From assembly GCA_902791985.1 (NCBI GenBank), contig CADAYD010000014.1:37460-101459 (forward strand): a DNA stretch of 64,000 nucleotides. Reading direction: 5' to 3'. Shown here in pieces: positions 35,032 to 43,447 of the stretch; within the stretch, counting starts at the first letter, position 1; each line of letters starts with the position of its first letter. Source of the stretch: an uncultured bacterium. GTDB lineage: Bacteria; Cyanobacteriota; Vampirovibrionia; Gastranaerophilales; Gastranaerophilaceae. The position numbers and the translations under genes were made by a program. A model generated the notes under the pieces. The model made no database searches. It worked only from the letters and a program-made list of their open reading frames with translations, and had not been told where the DNA came from.

Positions 35032-35862
35032 ATGGCAATTAGAAAAATCAATCCGACGTCTCCGGGACAAAGAGGCATGACAAAGAGTGATTACTCCGAA
35101 GTCACAACATCTACTCCTGAAAAATCATTGCTAAGAACTTTGAATAAAAAATCAGGCAGAAATAACACAGGTAGAATTACTTGTCGTCACAAAGGCGGCG
35201 GAGTTAAAAGAGCATACCGTGTAATAGATTTTAAAAGAGAAAAATTCGGTATTCCTGCAACAGTGAAAACTATTGAATATGATCCGAATAGAAACGTAAG
35301 AATTTCACTATGTTTTTATGCTGATGGTGAAAAAAGATATATTTTAACACCGGAAGGTTTGAACGTAGGTGATAAAATTATTAGCGGACCTGAAGCTCCT
35401 GTACAGACAGGAAATGCTATTCCGCTTGAACTTATTCCGTTAGGTACATTTGTTCACAATATTGAAATGACCCCGGGTCGTGGCGGAATTTTAGTCAGAG
35501 CTGCAGGCAACAGTGCTCAAGTAATGGCTAAGGAAGGTAATTATGTAACAGTAAAACTTCCTTCAGGTGAAATGAGAATGATAAGAAAAGAATGTCTTGC
35601 TACAATTGGTGTATTGGGCAATTCAGAATTCAAAAATTTATCAATCGGTAAAGCCGGCAGAAAACGTTATCTTGGTGTACGCCCGACAGTTCGTGGTGTT
35701 ACAATGAACCCTTGTGATCACCCGCACGGAGGTGGTGAAGGTAAAACAGGTCCTGGTGGTAATCCTAAGACTCCTTGGGGTAAACCGGCACTTGGTTACA
35801 AAACTCGCAAAAAGGGTAAAGCTTCTGATAAGTTAATTGTTAGAAGACGTAATAAGAGATAA
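35032..35862 (+). CDS. rplB: 50S ribosomal protein L2
   Basis: 276 residues, full length. Typical segments: [55 protein letters not shown] and the peptidyl-transferase-centre loop [30 protein letters not shown] precedes the ATG. rpsS follows after 41 bases. Confidence 0.97.
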   Translation: MAIRKINPTSPGQRGMTKSDYSEVTTSTPEKSLLRTLNKKSGRNNTGRITCRHKGGGVKRAYRVIDFKREKFGIPATVKTIEYDPNRNVRISLCFYADGEKRYILTPEGLNVGDKIISGPEAPVQTGNAIPLELIPLGTFVHNIEMTPGRGGILVRAAGNSAQVMAKEGNYVTVKLPSGEMRMIRKECLATIGVLGNSEFKNLSIGKAGRKRYLGVRPTVRGVTMNPCDHPHGGGEGKTGPGGNPKTPWGKPALGYKTRKKGKASDKLIVRRRNKR

Positions 35863-35903
35863 TAATCTCAAATAAAAGTATTAATAACAAAAAGGAGAAA
35901 TAA

Positions 35904-36185
35904 ATGGCACGTTCATTAAAAAAAGGTGCATATGTAGAAGAATCTCTACAGAAGAAAATAGATAAAATGAATGCTAACTCAGAAAAGAAAGTTATCAAAA
36001 CTTGGTCTAGAGCATCAATGGTAGTACCTGATATGTTAAACCATACGATTGCTGTACATAACGGAAAAACTCACGTTCCCGTTTATATTACAGAAGAAAT
36101 GGTAGGACATAAATTAGGTGAATTCGCTCCTACAAGACTTTTCAAAGGTCATGCAGGTTCTGATAAGACCGCAAAAAGAGGATAA
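35904..36185 (+). CDS. rpsS: 30S ribosomal protein S19
   Basis: 93 residues, normal S19: [62 protein letters not shown] core. It binds the 30S head with S13. AAAAGGAGAAATAA precedes the ATG. Confidence 0.97.
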   Translation: MARSLKKGAYVEESLQKKIDKMNANSEKKVIKTWSRASMVVPDMLNHTIAVHNGKTHVPVYITEEMVGHKLGEFAPTRLFKGHAGSDKTAKRG

Positions 36186-36230
36186 GCATTAATCCAAAGT
36201 AATATTTATTAAATAAAAAGGATAAAAACA

Positions 36231-36572
36231 ATGGAAGCAAAAGCAAAACAAACAGACATAAAAATGACAGCACGAAAACTTCGCAGAGTAATCAACGAAG
36301 TTCGTGGGAAATCTGTTATTGAAGCTCAAGATATGTTGCGTTTTATGCCATACTTTGCTGCAAGAGTAGTTGAAAAGAATTTAAAAGCTGCTGTTGCAAA
36401 TGCAAGAGAACAGTATGGAGTTGCTCCGGAATCATTGAAGATTTCACAAATCTTTGCTGATGAAAGTACAACGTATAAACGTGCAAGAACAAGAGCACAA
36501 GGTCGTATGTATTCAAGAATGAAACGTACATCGCATTTAACATTAGTAGTAAGTGACGTAACTAAAAAATAG
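36231..36572 (+). CDS. rplV: 50S ribosomal protein L22
   Basis: 113 residues. [26 protein letters not shown] and the tunnel hairpin [22 protein letters not shown] are standard. AAAAGGATAAAAACA precedes the ATG. rpsC follows after 11 bases. Confidence 0.97.
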   Translation: MEAKAKQTDIKMTARKLRRVINEVRGKSVIEAQDMLRFMPYFAARVVEKNLKAAVANAREQYGVAPESLKISQIFADESTTYKRARTRAQGRMYSRMKRTSHLTLVVSDVTKK

Positions 36573-36583
36573 GAAATAATGAT

Positions 36584-37327
36584 ATGGGACAAAAAACACA
36601 TCCAACCGGATTCAGAGTAGGTATCATTCAAAAATGGGCAAGCAGCTGGTTTGCTAAAGTGAAAGACTACAGAGAATTCGTAGCGGAAGACGCTAAAATC
36701 AGAAAATTCGTAAAGAAAAAACTTTATGCAGCCGGAATTTCAAAAATCTGGATTGCAAGAAAAGGTGACAAAATAACAATCACTGTTGTTACCGCAAAAC
36801 CGGGTATTGTAGTCGGTAGAGGCGGTCAAGGTATTGATGATCTCCGTAAAGATGTATCAAAATATCTTGGCAAAGACGTAATTATCAATGTTGTTGAAGT
36901 TGCAAGAATAGATGCGGATGCGCAATTAGTTGCAGAAAATATCGCACAACAACTTGAAAAACGTATTGCATTCCGTCGTGCTATGAAACAGGCAATGCAA
37001 AGAACAATGCGTTCAGGCGTACAAGGTATCAAAGTTATGGTATCAGGTCGTTTGGGCGGTGCTGAAATCGCTCGTTCTGAATGGGCTAAAGAAGGAAGAA
37101 TTCCTTTGCAGACTTTAAGAGCAGATGTTGATTTCGGATTTGCAGAAGCAGATACAATCATGGGTAAGATTGGTGTTAAGGTTTGGATTTTCAAGGGCAA
37201 CTTGATGCCTGGTGAATATGCAGATCAAAATATCAAATCAAGCAAAGGTAATAGAGAAAACAATTCTGAAAGAAGTGCAAGACGTCCAAAACGTGCAAAG
37301 GCTTCCGCTTCAGAAGAAACTAAGTAA
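36584..37327 (+). CDS. rpsC: 30S ribosomal protein S3
   Basis: 247 residues: [20 protein letters not shown] domain with [19 protein letters not shown], and [17 protein letters not shown]. The C-terminal 30 residues are a Ser/Lys/Arg-rich extension beyond the usual end, seen in many bacteria. AGGAAATAATGAT precedes the ATG. rplP follows after 18 bases. Confidence 0.97.
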   Translation: MGQKTHPTGFRVGIIQKWASSWFAKVKDYREFVAEDAKIRKFVKKKLYAAGISKIWIARKGDKITITVVTAKPGIVVGRGGQGIDDLRKDVSKYLGKDVIINVVEVARIDADAQLVAENIAQQLEKRIAFRRAMKQAMQRTMRSGVQGIKVMVSGRLGGAEIARSEWAKEGRIPLQTLRADVDFGFAEADTIMGKIGVKVWIFKGNLMPGEYADQNIKSSKGNRENNSERSARRPKRAKASASEETK

Positions 37328-37345
37328 TAATAGGAGCAATATAAA

Positions 37346-37745
37346 ATGTTACAGCCTAAAAAAACAAAATACCGCAAAATGATGAAAGGCAGAATGAAAG
37401 GTACCGAAACCAGAGGTACAAAACTTGAATTCGGTCATTATGGTTTGCAGGCGCTGGAGCCGGGTTGGATAACCAGCCGTCAAATAGAAGCTGCTCGTCG
37501 TGCTATGACTCGTGAAATCAAACGTGGCGGTAATGTATGGATTAAAATATTCCCTGATAAACCTATTACTGCAAAACCTGCTGAAACTCGTATGGGTTCA
37601 GGTATACTGGGTATCAGTAGTTAAACCAAACAGAATCATGTTTGAACTTGAATACTTTGATAGAGCAGTTGCAGTTCACGCTTTAGAATTAGCGGCTCAA
37701 AAATTGCCTATCAAAACAAAGATTGTCGAAAAGACAGAAGCATAA
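37346..37745 (+). CDS. rplP: 50S ribosomal protein L16, frameshifted by an apparent 14-base deletion
   Basis: The first frame reads normal L16 up to AETRMGSG (codon at 37601-37603) and then ILGISS and a stop at 37622. From 37605 another frame continues the family sequence as [18 protein letters not shown] to [14 protein letters not shown] and a stop at 37743-37745. In L16 the segment between is KGxxE then YW; here those five codons are reduced to a single A. Restoring 14 bases gives 137 residues, the family length. L16 is a core protein near the A site, so a sequencing or assembly deletion is likely, but a real lesion cannot be excluded. Confidence 0.85.
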
Positions 37746-37764
37746 TTAAAAAGGAAAATAAGAA

Positions 37765-37903
37765 ATGAAATTAAGTGAAATGCGTGAAAAGACAGTCGAT
37801 GAGTTGCAAAATGCAATTGTTGATTGGAAAAAACAATTATTAGAATCAAGAGTTGCTCTTGGCAAAAACAGTTATAACTGAGAAAGGTAAAGAAAATGCC
37901 TAA
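37765..37903 (+). CDS. rpmC: 50S ribosomal protein L29, frameshifted by an internal deletion
   Basis: The first frame gives MKLSEMREKTVDELQNAIVD through LLESRVALGKN, a proper L29 start, then SYN and a stop at 37879-37881 (38 residues; L29 is usually 60-70). In another frame the bases from 37871 read VITEKGKENA and stop at 37901-37903, which looks like a genuine L29 C-terminus overlapping the rpsQ start by 8 bases. About 20 codons (length not divisible by 3) seem missing between. It lies 19 bases after the equally damaged rplP. Confidence 0.75.
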
Positions 37904-38141
37904 GAAAGAAAAACAAGGAACGGTTATAAGCAATAAAATGGACAAAACGGTTGTCGTAAAAGTTGCGGATTACGAACCACATCCGAGATACAAAAAGATT
38001 ATGGAATCAAACAAACATTACAAAGCTCATGATGAAGGTAATATTTGTGGTGAGGGTGATATCGTAAGAATCGTTGAGTCTAAGCCAATGTCAAAAGATA
38101 AACGTTGGACAGTAGCAGAGGTAGTTGAAAAAGCACGTTAA
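37896..38141 (+). CDS. rpsQ: 30S ribosomal protein S17
   Basis: 81 residues of normal S17: KQGTVISNKMDKTVVVKVADYEPHPRYKKI, SNKHYKAHDE and GDIVRIVESKPMSKDKRWTV. GAAAGGTAAAGAAA before the ATG serves as ribosome site and lies inside the reconstructed end of rpmC. A 172-base spacer with two palindromes follows before rplN. Confidence 0.96.
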   Translation: MPKKEKQGTVISNKMDKTVVVKVADYEPHPRYKKIMESNKHYKAHDEGNICGEGDIVRIVESKPMSKDKRWTVAEVVEKAR

Positions 38142-38179
38142 TACTTAATGAGCCTAAAAGGCGAATTTAGTAGGAACGT

Positions 38180-38200
38180 GTCCCGAACCTGTTTCGGGAC
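38180..38200. repeat. GTCCCGAAC palindrome between rpsQ and rplN
   Basis: GTCCCGAA and TTCGGGAC pair perfectly around CCTGT. A related palindrome (ATCCCGAA/TTCGGGAT) lies between rplN and rplX. Confidence 0.65.
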
Positions 38201-38244
38201 CTCAACCTCAAAAAAGCAACATTACCATAGAGTAATGAGAGGCA

Positions 38245-38268
38245 GTAGGTCGTGGGCTTGCCCCGACA
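38245..38268 (+). repeat. GTAGGTCG-type hairpin upstream of rplN
   Basis: GTAGGTCGTGGGCTTGCCCCGACA: GTCG.GGGC pairs with GCCCCGAC. It ends 45 bases before the rplN start and is followed by ATATGTAGG. Confidence 0.65.
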
Positions 38269-38313
38269 ATATGTAGGCTGATAATTTATATCAGCAGAGA
38301 AAAGGAAAGAAAA

Positions 38314-38682
38314 ATGATACAACAAGAAACCAGATTAGTAGTTGCAGATAACACAGGTGCAAAAGAATTATTATGTATCCGTGTTATGGGCAGTTCAAAT
38401 AAGAAATTTGCGGCAGTAGGCGATGAAATTGTTGCTTCTGTAAAGGATGCAACTCCTAATATGACCGTAAAAAAAGGTGAAGTTGTTCGTGCAGTAATTG
38501 TAAGAACAAAAGCAGATATCAAACGTCAAGATGGTTCAGTTATCAGATTTGATGAAAATGCTGCAGTAATTATTGCAAAAGACGGCAACCCAAGAGGAAC
38601 TCGTGTATTTGGACCTGTAGCACGTGAATTGCGTGATAAGGGTTATATGAAGATTGTTTCTCTTGCACCTGAAGTTATTTAG
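38314..38682 (+). CDS. rplN: 50S ribosomal protein L14
   Basis: 122 residues, full length: [42 protein letters not shown] and [45 protein letters not shown] precedes the ATG. The spacer before it is unusually long for this operon and contains two palindromes. Confidence 0.97.
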   Translation: MIQQETRLVVADNTGAKELLCIRVMGSSNKKFAAVGDEIVASVKDATPNMTVKKGEVVRAVIVRTKADIKRQDGSVIRFDENAAVIIAKDGNPRGTRVFGPVARELRDKGYMKIVSLAPEVI

Positions 38683-38717
38683 CTCTTAACTAACCACAGG
38701 TGAGTTTAGAGATAAAT

Positions 38718-38740
38718 AATCCCGAACCCTATTCGGGATT
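38718..38740. repeat. AATCCCGAAC palindrome between rplN and rplX
   Basis: AATCCCGAA and TTCGGGATT pair over 9 bases with a 5-base loop (CCCTA). Same family as 38180-38200. Confidence 0.65.
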
Positions 38741-38774
38741 CCAAACAAAAAATAAATTGTAAAGGAAAAGAAAA

Positions 38775-39017
38775 ATGACAAACACAGATAAGAAAGATTT
38801 ACATGTAAAAAATGGTGACAGAGTTATCATTATTGCAGGTAAAGACAAAGGAAAAATCGGTAACAGCGGACTTATCAAATTGGAGGCTCCGATTGATTCG
38901 TCTAATGTAATGATTGTTTGTCCTGCTTGTGACAAAGCAACAAGACCGTCAATGAAAGTTATTGATGGCAAAAAAGTTCGCATTTGTAAAAAATGCGGTG
39001 AGCAGCTAGATGCTTAA
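38775..39017 (+). CDS. rplX: 50S ribosomal protein L24, apparently lacking an internal segment
   Basis: 80 residues against the usual 100-115. The KOW motif HVKNGDRVIIIAGKDKGKIG is intact, and the C-terminal part LEAPIDSSNVMIVCPACDKATR to CKKCGEQLDA is a normal zinc-ribbon-type L24 end (two CxxC pairs). The segment usually between them (about 30 residues, KVL...VEGVN..KKH..) is missing, with NSGLIK joined directly to the KOW motif. The reading frame is kept. With rplP and rpmC this is the third shortened gene within 1.7 kb. Confidence 0.85.
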   Translation: MTNTDKKDLHVKNGDRVIIIAGKDKGKIGNSGLIKLEAPIDSSNVMIVCPACDKATRPSMKVIDGKKVRICKKCGEQLDA

Positions 39018-39032
39018 TGTATGTTAAAATTT

Positions 39033-39074
39033 CCCTCGCCCAATGGTAGAGGGTGCCCTTAGGGCGGATGAGGG
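39033..39074 (+). other. nested hairpin between rplX and rplE
   Basis: CCCTCGCCC near the left and GGGCGGATGAGGGG near the right can pair, with an inner CCCTTAGGG palindrome. No T-run follows. No coding frame in the 114-base spacer. Confidence 0.4.
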
Positions 39075-39131
39075 GCAATCCTTATCAATATTTAAGCATG
39101 ACATTAATACCAATAGTAAAGGAAAGAAAAA

Positions 39132-39689
39132 ATGACAGTAACAAAAGACTTAAAGGAACGCTACAAAAGTGAAGTAGTTCCTGCAATGCAAGAAAAATTT
39201 GGATACAAAAATATCCACCAAGTACCAAAATTAGTTAAGATAGTTTTGAACATGGGTGTAGGTGAGGCTTCTCACAACTCAAAAATTGCTGAAGCAATCG
39301 AACACCAATTAACAAAAATTGCCGGACAAAAGGCAGTTGTAACTAAGGCAAAAAAATCTATCGCATCTTATAAATTAAGAGAAGGTATGCCGGTTGGTGC
39401 TATGGCTACTTTAAGAGGCGATAGAATGTATGATTTTATGCAAAAACTTATTTGCGTAGTTCTTCCGAGAATTCGTGACTTTCGTGGTGTAAGTGCTAAG
39501 AGTTTTGACGGCAGAGGTAACTATACATTAGGTTTGAAAGAACAAGCTTTGTTCCCTGAAATCTCTTACGAAGAAGTAGATTTAGTTAAGGGTATGAATG
39601 TTTCAGTTATTACTACTGCTGAAACTGATGACGAAGCAAGAGAATTGTTAAGACTTTTGGGTATGCCATTCAAAGGTTTGAACAAGTAA
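39132..39689 (+). CDS. rplE: 50S ribosomal protein L5
   Basis: 185 residues, full length: [70 protein letters not shown] and [24 protein letters not shown]. It binds 5S rRNA. AAAGGAAAGAAAAA precedes the ATG. Confidence 0.97.
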   Translation: MTVTKDLKERYKSEVVPAMQEKFGYKNIHQVPKLVKIVLNMGVGEASHNSKIAEAIEHQLTKIAGQKAVVTKAKKSIASYKLREGMPVGAMATLRGDRMYDFMQKLICVVLPRIRDFRGVSAKSFDGRGNYTLGLKEQALFPEISYEEVDLVKGMNVSVITTAETDDEARELLRLLGMPFKGLNK

Positions 39690-39690
39690 T

Positions 39691-39716
39691 GTCGGTCGGT
39701 ATAGCAATGCCGGCAT
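39691..39716 (+). repeat. diverged GTCGGTCGG-type hairpin upstream of rpsN
   Basis: GTCGGTCGGTATAGCAATGCCGGCATA: CGGTAT..ATGCCGG pairs. It begins just after the rplE stop and ends about 42 bases before rpsN, followed by TATAAAACG. Confidence 0.55.
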
Positions 39717-39758
39717 ATAAAACGAAAATAATACACATTAAAAATAAAGGAGAAATTC

Positions 39759-39965
39759 ATGGCTAAAAAAGCGATGATAGACAAAGAAGCAAAACGCGAA
39801 AGACTTGTTGCAGCAGGTAAATACCCTGCAGTAAGACTTCATAACAGATGCAGTATCTGCGGCAGACCGCACGGATACCACAGAGATTTCGGTCTTTGCA
39901 GAATTTGTTTAAGAAAAATGGCACACCAAGGTTTATTACCGGGTGTTACAAAAGCAAGCTGGTAG
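39759..39965 (+). CDS. rpsN: 30S ribosomal protein S14, zinc-binding type
   Basis: 68 residues. [15 protein letters not shown] and the zinc ribbon [28 protein letters not shown] (two CxxC pairs) mark the zinc-dependent S14 form. AAAGGAGAAATTC precedes the ATG. It is the last gene of the cluster: a terminator follows and rpsH, rplF and the rest of the spc operon are not in the window. Confidence 0.97.
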   Translation: MAKKAMIDKEAKRERLVAAGKYPAVRLHNRCSICGRPHGYHRDFGLCRICLRKMAHQGLLPGVTKASW

Positions 39966-39991
39966 TTTGCAAGCCAAAATTAGTAATTTAT

Positions 39992-40025
39992 AAAAGCAGG
40001 TATGGTTTTTCTATGCCTGTTTTTA
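39992..40025 (+). terminator. terminator after rpsN
   Basis: GCAGGTAT and ATGCCTGT pair (two G-U) around a short loop, followed by TTTTA. It closes the S10 cluster. Confidence 0.75.
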
Positions 40026-40030
40026 TATGA

Positions 40031-40483
40031 TTAATATCTTATACAATCTTTGATATTCTCTTTTGGCAGGTACATTTTGCCTTCCAAATCCGGAGCATTA
40101 AATTTTGTACCGCCTAGAGTTTTCCATTGTTCAAGAATCTTATTAAACTTTTCTTCTAAAAATCTGAATCCGAGTTTGTAATAAAACCCTGCAGGGGAGG
40201 TTCTGGCATCTATTTTTTGAGCATCCAGTATCACTCTGCCTGCTGTGCGTTGATCTTTAAGACTCTTTATAACCACATCCTGAACAAAATTTGTTCCTTC
40301 TCTATTGCCATCTCCCCACAAAAATTTAATAAAATAATGTGGCTTTAAAATATTTTGCCCATTAGATTTTATATAATAATCTCTCGGAAAATGTGTTTGT
40401 ATGCCTAAATTAACAAAACTATTAACAAATTCTGATCTGCATTTGCCGTTGAAAGAAGTTTGGTATGAGGAATAAATTTTCAT
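40031..40483 (-). CDS. GNAT-like hypothetical protein
   Basis: 150 residues. The segment RVILDAQKIDARTSPAGFYYKLGFRF resembles the end of a GNAT acetyltransferase domain (core ..FYyKLGF), but the acetyl-CoA loop is not clear. The N-terminus MKIYSSYQTSFNGK carries the short SFxG-type motif seen in other orphans here. No signal peptide or membrane helix. It is a lone gene between the S10 cluster and alaS. Function unknown; GNAT relation is tentative. Confidence 0.65.
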   Translation of the reverse strand: MKIYSSYQTSFNGKCRSEFVNSFVNLGIQTHFPRDYYIKSNGQNILKPHYFIKFLWGDGNREGTNFVQDVVIKSLKDQRTAGRVILDAQKIDARTSPAGFYYKLGFRFLEEKFNKILEQWKTLGGTKFNAPDLEGKMYLPKENIKDCIRY

Positions 40484-40628
40484 ATTTTAATTAAAAATCG
40501 TAAAAATTTTTTTTGTCGACTGTTCTTAATCTGTTTTTATTTCTTTGTTTGGGGTATGATATGGTTGGATGTAACCCCTTCGGTACTTCGTGCCACTTGC
40601 TCCTTAAAAAGAGCAGAATGGATAAAGA

Positions 40629-40652
40629 GTAGGTCGGCGTTGATACGTCGAC
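40629..40652 (+). repeat. GTAGGTCGG-type hairpin upstream of alaS
   Basis: GTAGGTCGGCGTTGATACGTCGACG: TCGGCGT pairs with ACGTCGA. It ends 24 bases before the alaS ATG, followed by TTATATACAGAGG. Confidence 0.65.
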
Positions 40653-40675
40653 GTTATATACAGAGGAAAAGAGAT

Positions 40676-43285
40676 ATGCTAAAAGGAAATGAAATCAGAA
40701 AATTATATTTAGACTTTTTTAAAAATAAACATCAGCATACAGTTGTAGAAAGTTCAAGCTTAGTGCCTGATAATCCGACAGTGTTACTTACTACAGCAGG
40801 TATGCTTCAGTTTTTGCCGATATTTTTGGAAATCCAACCCTGTCCATATGAACCGGCAAGGGCAACTTCCTGTCAAAAATGTGCAAGAGCGGGCGGAAAA
40901 GATTCAGATATTGAAAACGTTGGAAGAACTCCGCGTCATCACACTTTCTTTGAAATGTTAGGCAATTTCTCTTTTGGCGATTATTATAAAAAAGAAATTA
41001 TCCCGTGGGCTTGGGAATTTGTAACCGAAGTTTTAAAACTTGATAAAGATAGACTTTGGATAACTATTTTTGAAACGGATGATGAAGCGTTTGAAATTTG
41101 GCGCAGTGTTGGAGTTCCTGCTGAAAGGATTAAAAGAAAAGGCAAAAAAGATAATTTTTGGGGGCCTCCCGGGGCATCTGGTTCCTGCGGCCCATGCAGT
41201 GAAATTCATTACGATTTGGGTGAGCAGTACAGTTGCGGGCACCCGAATTGCGGTATAGATACTTGCGAATGTGACAGATGGGTTGAAATTTGGAATTTGG
41301 TATTCACTGAACTTTATCAGGATGAAGAAGGCAACCAGTCGCCATTAGGTAAGAAAAACGTTGATACCGGCATGGGTTTAGAGCGTATAACAATGGTTTG
41401 TCAAGGAGTTGCTTCAACTTTTGAAACAGATTTATTAAGACCGATTTTGGATAAAGTTTCTGCAATGTGCGGTGTACCGTACAAACAATCTGAAAAAACG
41501 GACGTATCTTTAAGGATTATTACAGACCACGCAAGATGCGTGACTTTCCTCATTTCTGATGGTGTAATCCCAGGGAATGAAGGCAGAAGTTACGTTTTGA
41601 GAATGATTTTAAGACGTGCGCTCCGTCATGGCAAAATTTTGGGTATGGAATTACCGTTTTTATACAAGTTGGTTGATACTGTCGTTGAAAATTACGGCGA
41701 AGCCTACCCAGAACTTGTTAAAAACAAACAAAAAGTTATTGATACCATTAAAGCCGAAGAAGAAAGATTTAATAAAACTCTTGACAGAGGTTACAAATTG
41801 CTTGAAGAATTTATCGAAAGCAAAAAAGATATTGATGGCGAAAGTGCTTTTAAACTCTACGATACATTCGGTTTCCCTCTTGAATTAACCAAAGAAATTG
41901 CTCAGGAAAACGGGTTAAAAGTTGATGAAGACGGATACAAAGTTGCGATGCAAGAGCAAAAAGACAGAGCAAAAGCGGCAACGGCAAAGATTTCTGTTAC
42001 GGGAGACATAAAATACGCTCAGGTTGAAAAAGAAGTCGGTTCGACAAACTTTATCGGCTACAATGAAAACGAATGCAATGATGCTAAAATACTTGCTCAG
42101 ATTGAGGGTGAAGGGTATGTCGATATTGTACTTGATAAAACACCTTTCTACGCAGAATGTGGTGGTCAAGTTGGAGATAGCGGTTTTATCGAAAACGAAA
42201 CTTTTAAAGCTGAAGTTTTAACCACGTTTAAAGTTAACGATTTATATGTCCACAGATGTTCAATACTCAATGGTGATGTTGAAATCGGTGCTAAAGTCAG
42301 TGCAAAAATTGATATCGAAAGACGCGAAGAAATCAGAGTTCACCATACATCTGCTCACTTATTACAAGCGGCTTTAATTAAGGTTGTAGGAGACGAAGTT
42401 AAACAAGCCGGTTCTTATGTTGATGATCAGCGCATGAGATTTGACTTTACTTTTTCAAGAGCGATGACTCCCGATGAAATCAAAAAGACCGAAAACCTTA
42501 TGAACAAATGGATTGGTGAAGGTTATACAATTAACACGAAGGTTATGGGTATAAAAGAGGCTGAACTTACAGGTGCAACGGCTTTGTTTGGTGAAAAATA
42601 CGGAGATACGGTCAGAGTCGTTTCTATTGAAAAAAATGGGCAGTCGATTTCAAAAGAATTTTGTGCCGGTACGCATGCTAGAGAACTCAAAGATTTGCGG
42701 TTTGCAAAAATTGTTTCAGAGGGCGCTATTGCTGCCGGTACAAGAAGAATTGAACTTGTCGTTTCAAAAGCGGCACTCAATTACATTAATGCAAAAGTTG
42801 AGGTTACCGATAATCTCTCAAACCGTTTCAAAGCGCATTATAACGAAATAATTGACCGTGTTGATAAAATTCAGGAAGAAAATAAATCATTGCAAAAAGA
42901 GGTTGAAAAACTTCAGGAGGATAACGCTCGTTCAAGATTTTCTGCCTTTGTTGATAAGGCGCAGGATATTGCCGGTGGCAAATTATTCATTTCAAAAGTT
43001 ACAAATCTTACTCCTGTTGCGCTTAAAATTGGCATTGAAATTTTGTCACATAAATTAGGCAAAGATAATATTGTGGTTCTTGCCGGTGAAAAAACAGTTG
43101 CTGCTAAAGTTTCTGATAGTTTTATTGCTAAGGGAATTAATGCAGGTCAAATAGTTGGAGAAATAGCAAGAGCTACAGGCGCAAATGGTGGTGGACGTCC
43201 GAATTTTGCACAGGGCGGGGTCAAAGATTCTTCAAAACTCGATGAGGTTCTGGCTAAAGTTGAAAGCAATATTAAAGCAATATAA
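40676..43285 (+). CDS. alaS: alanyl-tRNA synthetase
   Basis: 869 residues from ATG 40676, which follows AGAGGAAAAGAG; the frame is open to 40556 but the extra 40 codons run through the hairpin repeat and match nothing. The class II catalytic core begins RKLYLDFFKNKHQHTVVESSSLVPDNPTVLLTTAGM and includes HTFFEMLGNFSFGDYY. The editing domain has HHTSAHLLQAAL and CAGTHAREL zinc ligands, and a C-Ala/DHHA1 domain with GGRPNFAQGG ends it. A terminator follows at 43316. Confidence 0.97.
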   Translation: MLKGNEIRKLYLDFFKNKHQHTVVESSSLVPDNPTVLLTTAGMLQFLPIFLEIQPCPYEPARATSCQKCARAGGKDSDIENVGRTPRHHTFFEMLGNFSFGDYYKKEIIPWAWEFVTEVLKLDKDRLWITIFETDDEAFEIWRSVGVPAERIKRKGKKDNFWGPPGASGSCGPCSEIHYDLGEQYSCGHPNCGIDTCECDRWVEIWNLVFTELYQDEEGNQSPLGKKNVDTGMGLERITMVCQGVASTFETDLLRPILDKVSAMCGVPYKQSEKTDVSLRIITDHARCVTFLISDGVIPGNEGRSYVLRMILRRALRHGKILGMELPFLYKLVDTVVENYGEAYPELVKNKQKVIDTIKAEEERFNKTLDRGYKLLEEFIESKKDIDGESAFKLYDTFGFPLELTKEIAQENGLKVDEDGYKVAMQEQKDRAKAATAKISVTGDIKYAQVEKEVGSTNFIGYNENECNDAKILAQIEGEGYVDIVLDKTPFYAECGGQVGDSGFIENETFKAEVLTTFKVNDLYVHRCSILNGDVEIGAKVSAKIDIERREEIRVHHTSAHLLQAALIKVVGDEVKQAGSYVDDQRMRFDFTFSRAMTPDEIKKTENLMNKWIGEGYTINTKVMGIKEAELTGATALFGEKYGDTVRVVSIEKNGQSISKEFCAGTHARELKDLRFAKIVSEGAIAAGTRRIELVVSKAALNYINAKVEVTDNLSNRFKAHYNEIIDRVDKIQEENKSLQKEVEKLQEDNARSRFSAFVDKAQDIAGGKLFISKVTNLTPVALKIGIEILSHKLGKDNIVVLAGEKTVAAKVSDSFIAKGINAGQIVGEIARATGANGGGRPNFAQGGVKDSSKLDEVLAKVESNIKAI

Positions 43286-43315
43286 AAATATATAATAATA
43301 CTTAAAGGAATACTT

Positions 43316-43346
43316 AAAGGGTACGGAATATTTCGTACTCTTTTTT
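43316..43346 (+). terminator. terminator after alaS
   Basis: AAAGGGTACG pairs with CGTACTCTTT (one G-U) over 10 bases with an 8-base loop, followed by a T-run. Confidence 0.85.
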
Positions 43347-43447
43347 CTACTGCTATGTAGTAGTGACGAATTAGAGGAATTTTCAATCTCTCTTATTATC
43401 CATATAATCGAAGTATACGTTTACTTATGGTCTTTAAGAGGTGATTT

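Noticed and set aside
37512..37745. A separate small gene overlapping the end of rplP
   Set aside because: Its C-terminal half is clearly the missing end of L16, so it is the frameshifted remainder, not a new gene.
40556..40675. N-terminal extension of alaS
   Set aside because: It translates the hairpin repeat and shows no AlaRS similarity; ATG 40676 has a ribosome site and gives normal length.
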